12,976 nucleotides of DNA from Bacteroidota bacterium. GTDB lineage: Bacteria > Bacteroidota > Bacteroidia > B-17B0 > B-17BO. Made by a program: the position numbers and the translations under genes. Positions 6,919-12,976 of this stretch are shown here, piece after piece. Position 1 is the first letter of the stretch; every line of letters begins with the position of its first letter. The notes beneath the pieces were generated by a model, which saw nothing but the letters and a program-made list of their open reading frames with translations, had not been told where the DNA came from and made no database searches. The stretch spans positions 1 to 12,976 of the forward strand of contig JANXRU010000286.1 in NCBI GenBank assembly GCA_025356715.1, given 5' to 3'.

Positions 6919-8856
6919 TTAAATTCTAACAGCTAGCATACAAACATCATCTACCTGTTCAAAATTATTTTTCCAATTACTATAGGCTTTATCTACTAAC
7001 ATCTGTTGATCTTCCATTGAATACTGCTGAATAGATAATAATAATTCTTTCAACGATTTTGATTTTAATTTTTTTCCAAATGCGCCACCAAATTGGTCAG
7101 CAAGGCCATCTGAAAAAGAATAAAGCGTATCACCCTTATATAAATCCATTTCATGTAAGGTAAAAGGATTCATGATTTCATAATTTCCAATAGGCTGCTT
7201 ATCCGCTTTAATTTCAATTAAGTAATGTGTTTCTGTTGAGTACAAGTTCTCAAAATCAGATGTTGGCTTACCTTTTCTAATAATCCATAAAGGGTTATTA
7301 GCGCCAGCATATTGTAGCTTTATTTTTTCATCTGAAGTAATTAAACGCACTAAGGAAATATCCATTCCATCTTTCTGTGTATGTTTTACTTGTTGTTTGA
7401 AGGCAGATATTACAATATTGCGAACTTCATTTAAAATAAGATCAGGCTGATAAATATGTTTTTGAGTCGTCACCTCATTTAATGCATTGCAACAAATCAC
7501 ACTCATAATGGCGCCAGGAACGCCATGCCCTGTACAATCAGCTGCAGCAAATAAACGAGAAGTTGTTACTAAATTTTCTTCATTTGTAAACCAATAAAAA
7601 TCTCCGCTAACAATATCTTTTGGTTTAAATAACAAAAATGCATTTTCAAATAAGTTATTGAGCGATTCTTTTTCAGGCAAATAGGCATCTTGTATCCGTT
7701 TAGCATACGTTATACTGTCTGTTATTTCTTTACTTTTTTCTTCAAGCTCGTTATGTTGCAAGGCTATTTTATCGAAGGCATTTTTTAATTCTACATTTTT
7801 TAAGCGATGGATTTCTGCCTCCTTTTCTGCATGTTCAACCGAAAAAGCTATTTGCTGTTGCTTAAGCATATTCACTTTTTCATTACTTAATATTTCTTGT
7901 CTTAATTCGTTATATTTTTTGTAATGAATCAACGCTTCAGATAAAAGTCCTATTTTTTCATAGGCTTCCGCCAATAGCTGATAAACCTCTGATTCTAAAG
8001 AAATGATATTTAAAGACTGGGATAATTGAACTGCCGCATTAAAACAAACTATAGCATCTTCAATTTTATCCTGATTAAGCCAAACCTTTCCTTTTCCAAT
8101 CGTACACAATAATTCAAATCTTTTTTCTTTATGCTGATTAGAATCTTCTGCTTTTTGAAAATATTCTAATGAAAGTGTCCATTGATGTTGTTCTGCATAT
8201 AAGCTTGCCAATCCTAAATAAGTCCACGGAATTCCTGCTAAATCACCTATCGTTTTTCTATACAACAAGCATTCTTCGTAATATCTTTTAGCTTCATCGT
8301 ACTTTTTACTTAATACATAATTACGCGCCAATAAATTTAGTGAAGAGGCAATTGCTTTTTCTTCTTTACTATTTTTTCGAATATCTAATCCTTTTTCAAA
8401 TGCATCATGAGCGTTTGAAAAATCATGTATTCTAGAATAAATTTGCCCTAACAATGTATAACAATCTCCCTTGTTATTTTCATTAGCTACTAATTCAGCT
8501 GATTTAACGGCATGTAAAGCATGGCGCATTGCTTTATCATATTGACCAAATTGATCATACATTCCTGAACAAATGGCGTTAGCTCTTGAAATACCCAAAT
8601 GATTTTCTGTTTTTTCAAAAAAATCAATCGACTCTTTAATTTTAATTAGTTGTTCGCCATCACTTGTTTTCCAGAAAATAAGTTGAGCAAGTGTTAATTG
8701 AGCAAAATGAAATTCAATAAAATTGTTACTTTTTAAAGCTAAGCTTTGAACTTCTTCCGCCAACTGCTTTCCCTCTTCTCTATCGATATATCTGTAATCC
8801 CAAGCCTTATTATTTAAGCTAGTCAGACTGGTGTTATTTGAAAGATTGGTCTGCAT
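6919..8856 (-). CDS. TPR and SpoIIE/PP2C-type serine/threonine phosphatase
   Basis: A 645-residue protein with no signal peptide or membrane helix, so probably cytoplasmic. Residues about 20-325 are helical TPR repeats, the clearest between 90 and 315 (for example SLNLLARNY and VYQLLAEAYEKIG). A coiled coil at about 325-390 leads into the SITYAKRIQDAYLP segment that typically precedes SpoIIE-type domains in Bacteroidota. The phosphatase domain (about 400-645) keeps the metal-binding acidic residues: Asp419 (SGDF), Asp440 (AADCTGHGVPGA), Asp499 (DGMDIS), Asp583 (FSDGLAD) and Asp636/637 (VDDVCML), so it should be active. Related SpoIIE and RsbU enzymes dephosphorylate regulatory partners such as anti-sigma-factor antagonists; no such partner is in this window. 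It is the third gene of a tight cluster, 6 nt after the CsgG-like/TPR gene, which suggests its TPRs read a signal from the two envelope proteins. Confidence 0.9.
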   Translation of the reverse strand: MQTNLSNNTSLTSLNNKAWDYRYIDREEGKQLAEEVQSLALKSNNFIEFHFAQLTLAQLIFWKTSDGEQLIKIKESIDFFEKTENHLGISRANAICSGMYDQFGQYDKAMRHALHAVKSAELVANENNKGDCYTLLGQIYSRIHDFSNAHDAFEKGLDIRKNSKEEKAIASSLNLLARNYVLSKKYDEAKRYYEECLLYRKTIGDLAGIPWTYLGLASLYAEQHQWTLSLEYFQKAEDSNQHKEKRFELLCTIGKGKVWLNQDKIEDAIVCFNAAVQLSQSLNIISLESEVYQLLAEAYEKIGLLSEALIHYKKYNELRQEILSNEKVNMLKQQQIAFSVEHAEKEAEIHRLKNVELKNAFDKIALQHNELEEKSKEITDSITYAKRIQDAYLPEKESLNNLFENAFLLFKPKDIVSGDFYWFTNEENLVTTSRLFAAADCTGHGVPGAIMSVICCNALNEVTTQKHIYQPDLILNEVRNIVISAFKQQVKHTQKDGMDISLVRLITSDEKIKLQYAGANNPLWIIRKGKPTSDFENLYSTETHYLIEIKADKQPIGNYEIMNPFTLHEMDLYKGDTLYSFSDGLADQFGGAFGKKLKSKSLKELLLSIQQYSMEDQQMLVDKAYSNWKNNFEQVDDVCMLAVRI

Positions 8857-8862
8857 ATAAAA

Positions 8863-10947
8863 CTATTGAGGCATATAAGAAATAAGAGATGAAATAGATT
8901 CAGTATAAGAATTTTCAGGATACTTTTCCTTTAATTGTATAGCCGTTTTTTTTACGTTTTCAAAGTATCCTAAATTATAATAACTCATACTCAACATATA
9001 TAATTGCAATGGTTCATTTTCAGCATCTAATTTAAACAAATCCATCAACTGCTTTCTTGTATAAGCTTCTTCAGTATATTGATGGTTATCTCTATATACC
9101 GAAGCGTACTTTTGAAGCACATCAATCATCGGATCATTATTTTTTATACTTTTTTGATAACTCAAAAAATCATTATGCAAATTTTTTAAATCCTGTTGCA
9201 TTTCACGCGTAGCCTTGTCGTATATAGACTTGTAGGCACTATACTCTTCGGATTTTGCTTTGAGATTTTCAAATAATTTTTTGGCCTCATCACTATTTTT
9301 CAATTTCGCCGTGTAATTAACTAACCCATCCCAAGCATCCAAGTATATGTTCATTTCGTTCTCATTAGAGGGTTTGAAATTAGCTATATAGCGTTCGCAG
9401 ATTGCTAATAATAAATCAGGGCGATTATATTTTTCGTTACTGAAAAGCCATTTTATGATTTTCTCTAATTCTCCCTTAGATCCATTTTTTGCGATAAGCT
9501 CCATGTCTTTTATATTGTCTGCATGTTCAATGGTTTTTGTTTTATAGTCTTCTAATTTATTTTCTAAACTAAAAACATGATCCTGATCTTCTTCATCTGT
9601 AAATAATTGTTTGCTAATCGCTACTATTTCTTCCATTGATTTCAAATCATTAAAATGAAGTGCAATATCAAAAAAGCCTGTAAACTCACTAAATTTAGAG
9701 CTTTCATCCCATGCATTTAGTATGTCTTTAGACGTACTTAAAACTTGAGATTTATATATGTGTAAATAATTTTTATACTCTTTCTCATTTACAAACTGCA
9801 AATTAGATTTCCACTCTAATTTATTTAAATAATTAACATAGGAATCAAGCGATTCCCCAAACAATTTTGCCTCAATACCTTTTTTGCCATTTTGACGCTG
9901 TTCTAATTCCTTAATAGCTTGCTCTAAATATATTTTAATACTTTGGAAGTATAAACTTGTAGGATAGTTTGTAATAAATAGTTTTGCCTGAACAATTAGC
10001 TCATCATATCTTTTTAACGTGCTTAAAGAAGTGCAATCATAAAACAACATCATCTCTCCTAATGTTAATGCAGATGATTCGCCATATATTTTTTTCTTCT
10101 CGTCTAATTTCATTTTCCTAATTGAATTATCAAATGAAAGTAATTGGTTGTATTTATAGGAAGATAAGAGCGTTGTCCAAACATTACTAATTTGCATTCC
10201 AAACTTATCGTTAGAAGGATCTAAGGTATTAATGGTGTTTTTTAATTCTTCCATAATAAGTTTTTCACGCTCTTCCTCTACTTTTTTCAACCATTCTTTA
10301 ATCCCATCTAATTTTGTTTTGGCAAACTGAAATTTTGGATTTGTTTTTACTGTCTTTTCTAATAACACTTTTGCATCACTATCCATTCCGTCATCTTGCA
10401 ACATAATGGCATTCGAAAAATTAACAACATCTGCCAATGTTACTTCTTCACTTGCTTTATAAAGTCCACTCAAATCGGGGCTATAAGGAATATTTAATTT
10501 TTTGGAAAGTAAATTAGCAAGTTGCTGATGAAGCGTAAAAAAATTATTTTTATTCCCGCTCACTTGTTCGGCAAAAATAACACCCCCTGTCTGTACATCT
10601 ATTACACGGGCATCAATGCGAATGATATTATCTAAAACATAAAAAGATCCCGTTAATATATTTTGAGCGCCTAATCCTTTTCCTAATTTTTGTGCCGTTG
10701 CGGGATCAAAGTATTTAGATTGACCTAATTTAATTTCTTGAATTAATTTTTCTAATTTTTCTCGTTCCACAATGGTAACTCCTTTTATTTTTGATAAATC
10801 GGTAATCAGCATATCGGCAATTCCCTTTGAAAGCGCATTGTACTTTGCGTCACCACTCGAATTATCAAAATAAGAAATAGCAATTGTTTTTGCTTGAATA
10901 CAAACAGTAAACACAATTCCTATAAAGAGTAAGATTCTTTTTTTCAC
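8863..10947 (-). CDS. Exported CsgG-like domain protein with long TPR-like helical region
   Basis: A 694-residue protein. Residues 1-19 form a signal peptide (MKKR, then a hydrophobic core, likely cut after IQA); Cys16 is not in a proper lipobox, so a lipoprotein is unlikely. A CsgG-like domain follows at once (about 21-155: TIAISYFDN, IADMLITDLSKIKG, NILTGSF, IDARVIDVQTG). A short TPR-like segment (about 170-225) and a long helical, mostly unrecognised region come next, with TPR-like helices near 290-350 and 645-692. The start is GTG at 10945-10947, overlapping the TAG of the upstream gene by one base, which implies translational coupling. CsgG itself is the outer-membrane curli export pore; this architecture is different, and a structural or signal-sensing role in the periplasm is my inference. 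The helical region suits a protein-protein scaffold. Confidence 0.82.
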   Translation of the reverse strand: MKKRILLFIGIVFTVCIQAKTIAISYFDNSSGDAKYNALSKGIADMLITDLSKIKGVTIVEREKLEKLIQEIKLGQSKYFDPATAQKLGKGLGAQNILTGSFYVLDNIIRIDARVIDVQTGGVIFAEQVSGNKNNFFTLHQQLANLLSKKLNIPYSPDLSGLYKASEEVTLADVVNFSNAIMLQDDGMDSDAKVLLEKTVKTNPKFQFAKTKLDGIKEWLKKVEEEREKLIMEELKNTINTLDPSNDKFGMQISNVWTTLLSSYKYNQLLSFDNSIRKMKLDEKKKIYGESSALTLGEMMLFYDCTSLSTLKRYDELIVQAKLFITNYPTSLYFQSIKIYLEQAIKELEQRQNGKKGIEAKLFGESLDSYVNYLNKLEWKSNLQFVNEKEYKNYLHIYKSQVLSTSKDILNAWDESSKFSEFTGFFDIALHFNDLKSMEEIVAISKQLFTDEEDQDHVFSLENKLEDYKTKTIEHADNIKDMELIAKNGSKGELEKIIKWLFSNEKYNRPDLLLAICERYIANFKPSNENEMNIYLDAWDGLVNYTAKLKNSDEAKKLFENLKAKSEEYSAYKSIYDKATREMQQDLKNLHNDFLSYQKSIKNNDPMIDVLQKYASVYRDNHQYTEEAYTRKQLMDLFKLDAENEPLQLYMLSMSYYNLGYFENVKKTAIQLKEKYPENSYTESISSLISYMPQ

Positions 10948-12245
10948 TATACTTTTTTCTGTAACTTATTAAGCGCTTGTTGTGCAGGAACAAAATCAGG
11001 ATTTTTTTGAATAACCTTTTTAAAAATCTCCATGGCTTTCGCATTTTCGCCTTTATCCATGCAGTCTAATCCATCCGAAAAAAGCAAAGACGTTTCGTAG
11101 CTTAATGTTGTTTCCTTAGCGGCAGAAGAAGTATTTTCATTAGGGTCTTCTAAAGTAACGTTTAAGCCGCCCGCTATTTTAACAACCAATTTTTTTTCTA
11201 AATCAAAAAAAGTATTAGTGGCGCCATCAATGCCTTCGCTTTTAATTATTTTTCCAGTTTCTACATCAATAATTCGCGCGTCCATTCGCATACTTCCCAT
11301 TAAATCAAAGAATGATCCTGTTAAGATATATTGTACGCCTAATAATTCCCCGACTTTACTTGCCGTTGAGGCATCAAATTCTTTGGAATTATTTAGCTTT
11401 TGCTCTTTTAAAATTTCTTCTAATCGTGCGCGTTCAATAACATTCAGCATTTTTATTTTTGACAAATCCGAAATAAGCATATCCGCTAATCCTTTTTTCA
11501 ATCGAGATAATTCAACATTGTCAGAGCCATTATCAAAATATAAAATAGCAATGCGTTTTGCATCCGGATTGGGAGTTACACTATTTAAATTATCTACCAT
11601 TTGTTCTTCTGTTTTCACAACATTGTCAGAAGGCGCAATAACAGTGTCTTTTTTGTTTTCTGAATTAGAATTCTTTAACACTAAAAATGCAGAAGCAGCA
11701 ATCACAACTATAGCAATCACAATTAACAGTATTGTATTTCTTTTTGACTTCTTAGCTATTGGAGAATCGTTAGCTGTTACATTACTATTTGTTTTAGTCT
11801 CCGAAAAACTTTGAACGGGAGTTAATAATTCATTTGGAACATTTCCTTTTAAATATTCTAAAAAAAACCAATTGGTTAAACTTGCTAAAGCTGTTTGGCA
11901 AGGCGCAATCCATTCGCGCGTTGCAGCCGATAAATCATCTTGCGCATGAGCAGCATAATTACCGTACGTTTGAATGGTGCCTATCAAAATACCAATCTTA
12001 TCTGGAATCACTTTTTTGTTTAATAATTCTCTACCGTAATCATTCAACATCATTCTACTTTTTGGCTCACCAAACTCCTTCGTGTACATAAATCTGCAAA
12101 TAGCTTCAGTCGTTCTTCGTGCATTTTGCAAAAATGTATCTGGATCTTGATCAGCATAACCAAATGATTTAACAAGCATTCGGCTAAGATGAGTTACTTT
12201 TTCTTCTAAGCTTTCTATTTGTTGGTCTTTATTGATTTCTGACAT
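10947..12245 (-). CDS. DUF4145-like domain, transmembrane helix and CsgG-like domain protein
   Basis: A 432-residue single-pass membrane protein. Residues about 35-132 resemble DUF4145 (LQNARRTTEAI near the start, IGTIQTYGNYAAH at 88-100, then a helix ending NWFFLEYL), a helical domain often attached to nucleic-acid or defence enzymes. A basic stretch, AKKSKRN (164-170), precedes one membrane helix (171-190), so the N-terminal domain should be cytoplasmic and the C-terminal part periplasmic. After a polar linker, a CsgG-like domain (about 230-362) and a TPR-like tail (about 380-430) follow. Residues 230-432 align along their length with 21-225 of the next protein at roughly half identity, so the two are paralogues with different N-terminal addresses. 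First gene of the cluster, with a likely promoter in the 121-nt gap behind recQ. Function unknown; a sensor or tether paired with the downstream phosphatase is inference. Confidence 0.82.
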   Translation of the reverse strand: MSEINKDQQIESLEEKVTHLSRMLVKSFGYADQDPDTFLQNARRTTEAICRFMYTKEFGEPKSRMMLNDYGRELLNKKVIPDKIGILIGTIQTYGNYAAHAQDDLSAATREWIAPCQTALASLTNWFFLEYLKGNVPNELLTPVQSFSETKTNSNVTANDSPIAKKSKRNTILLIVIAIVVIAASAFLVLKNSNSENKKDTVIAPSDNVVKTEEQMVDNLNSVTPNPDAKRIAILYFDNGSDNVELSRLKKGLADMLISDLSKIKMLNVIERARLEEILKEQKLNNSKEFDASTASKVGELLGVQYILTGSFFDLMGSMRMDARIIDVETGKIIKSEGIDGATNTFFDLEKKLVVKIAGGLNVTLEDPNENTSSAAKETTLSYETSLLFSDGLDCMDKGENAKAMEIFKKVIQKNPDFVPAQQALNKLQKKV

Positions 12246-12265
12246 AGTTTATTTTAAATGATTAC

Positions 12266-12273
12266 CAAATTTA
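12266..12273 (-). promoter_or_regulatory. Candidate Bacteroidota -7 promoter element for the three-gene cluster
   Basis: On the - strand this reads TAAATTTG, a full match to the Bacteroidota -7 consensus TAnnTTTG. Transcription would begin near 12261, giving a leader of about 15 nt before the ATG at 12243-12245. The -33 TTTG element is not well placed: TTTTG at 12299-12303 is about 25 nt away and TTG-like bases near 12287-12291 are about 13 nt away. The call rests on the -7 box and its position alone. Confidence 0.4.
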
Positions 12274-12366
12274 CAACTAATATCCCAACAATATTTATCA
12301 AAAAGAATGCTTTTAAAACTAATACTTGAGGGAAAATATTTCTAATTATTGTTTAAATTTTTCAAA

Positions 12367-12976
12367 TTATTGATTTACATAAATGGTATTATCTGAATGC
12401 ACTCTTAATTCATCATCATCAATCATTTTATTAATCACATCTGACAATTGTTTCCCATTAATTGCTGGTAATGCATCGATAATAGCTTCAAACCGAAGCG
12501 TCTTTTTATTTAACAACGGCAAAAGCTGCCCTTTAATACTGGCATGTATGGCCGATTGATTTTTGTTTTTTTCTACACACACATCGCAGTAATTGCAATC
12601 TTTAAAATCCGTTTCATTAAAATAAGTTAATAATATTCTATTTCTGCATGTATTTTTTTCGGTTGCATAATACACCACACTATCCATGCGCGCTAATGCT
12701 TTTTGTTTTAAAATAGGATAATTAACTAATCGTATGTCTTCAAACTTAAGATTAATACGATTTTGTAAGAATATCAATTTAGGCAAGGTAGTTTGCGGTA
12801 TAAAAGAAATAACGCCTTGTGTATTCAAATAATCTAATTGATTTTGTAATTCGAATTCAGAAATTTTTGATCGGTAAGCTAAATCTTTTTCTTTAATATG
12901 GGCATATTGCTCAAACAAGCCTCCATAACTGCGTAGTAATACTTTAATTAACGGCTCGTGCTTTTGATGTTTCAAT
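12367..12976 (-). CDS. recQ: ATP-dependent DNA helicase RecQ, C-terminal part (cut by window edge)
   Basis: This is the last 202 or so residues of a RecQ-family helicase; the reading frame is still open at the right edge, and the apparent TTG start there is only an internal Leu codon. The helicase core lies outside the window. Visible here is the RQC region: helices before a zinc site with Cys110, Cys127, Cys130 and Cys133 (CRNRILLTYF, then CNYCDVC; numbering from the first whole codon), followed by a short winged-helix-like end. No clear HRDC domain is present, as in many Bacteroidota RecQ proteins of about 630 residues. RecQ unwinds DNA during recombination and repair of stalled forks. It lies upstream of the three-gene cluster in the same direction, but the 121-nt gap with its own promoter candidate argues against one operon. 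I see no terminator after it. Confidence 0.9.
   Translation of the reverse strand, partial: LKHQKHEPLIKVLLRSYGGLFEQYAHIKEKDLAYRSKISEFELQNQLDYLNTQGVISFIPQTTLPKLIFLQNRINLKFEDIRLVNYPILKQKALARMDSVVYYATEKNTCRNRILLTYFNETDFKDCNYCDVCVEKNKNQSAIHASIKGQLLPLLNKKTLRFEAIIDALPAINGKQLSDVINKMIDDDELRVHSDNTIYVNQ

Noticed and set aside
8863..10947. Curli secretion channel (true CsgG)
   Set aside because: There is no lipobox, the domain is followed by over 450 residues of helical sequence, and no curli subunit or CsgE/F-like gene is nearby.
11218..11814. Open + frame of 198 codons opposite the DUF4145/CsgG gene
   Set aside because: The - strand frame carries clear domains and tight operon spacing; this frame has none and is a shadow.
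11834..12091. Open + frame of 85 codons opposite the DUF4145-like domain
   Set aside because: Fully inside a well-supported - strand gene, with no recognisable motif.

Overview
The window reads as ordinary chromosomal DNA from a member of the Bacteroidota. It is AT-rich, genes lack obvious Shine-Dalgarno sequences, a very large exported protein ends in a type IX secretion (T9SS) sorting domain, and one upstream region carries a good match to the Bacteroidota -7 promoter element TAnnTTTG. I would not name a genus. No tRNA, rRNA, CRISPR array, insertion sequence or phage gene was seen.

Layout. Two genes lie on the + strand at the left: a complete ACMSD-type decarboxylase of the kynurenine pathway (79-1068) and a small unrecognised acidic protein (1106-1564). 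A strong hairpin at 1579-1615, flanked by A and T runs, separates them from the rest and can terminate transcription in both directions. Everything to its right is on the - strand. In reading order from the right edge these are the C-terminal third of a RecQ helicase (cut by the window edge), a three-gene cluster, an RsmI-like SAM methyltransferase (6150-6860), and a 1447-residue secreted M43-type metalloprotease (1631-5974).

The three-gene cluster (12245 down to 6919) is the most interesting region. Gene 1 encodes a DUF4145-like domain, one membrane helix and a CsgG-like domain. Gene 2 encodes an exported protein with a second copy of the CsgG-like domain followed by about 460 residues of helical, TPR-like sequence. 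Gene 3 encodes a cytoplasmic TPR, coiled-coil and SpoIIE/PP2C-type phosphatase protein. Genes 1 and 2 share one base (TAGTG), and genes 2 and 3 are 6 nt apart, so they are almost certainly one operon. The predicted locations (inner membrane, periplasm or envelope, cytoplasm) suggest an envelope-to-cytoplasm signalling or assembly system. That role is inference; I know of no characterised system with this architecture.

The metalloprotease has a signal peptide, M43 zinc site, jelly-roll-like domain, PKD domain, eight Ig-like repeats, one further domain and a T9SS tail. The eight repeats are two in-register copies of a four-repeat block (282 residues, 846 bp each), so the stalk grew by block duplication. 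Its upstream region contains two adjacent palindromes and a repeated 9-mer that could be regulatory.
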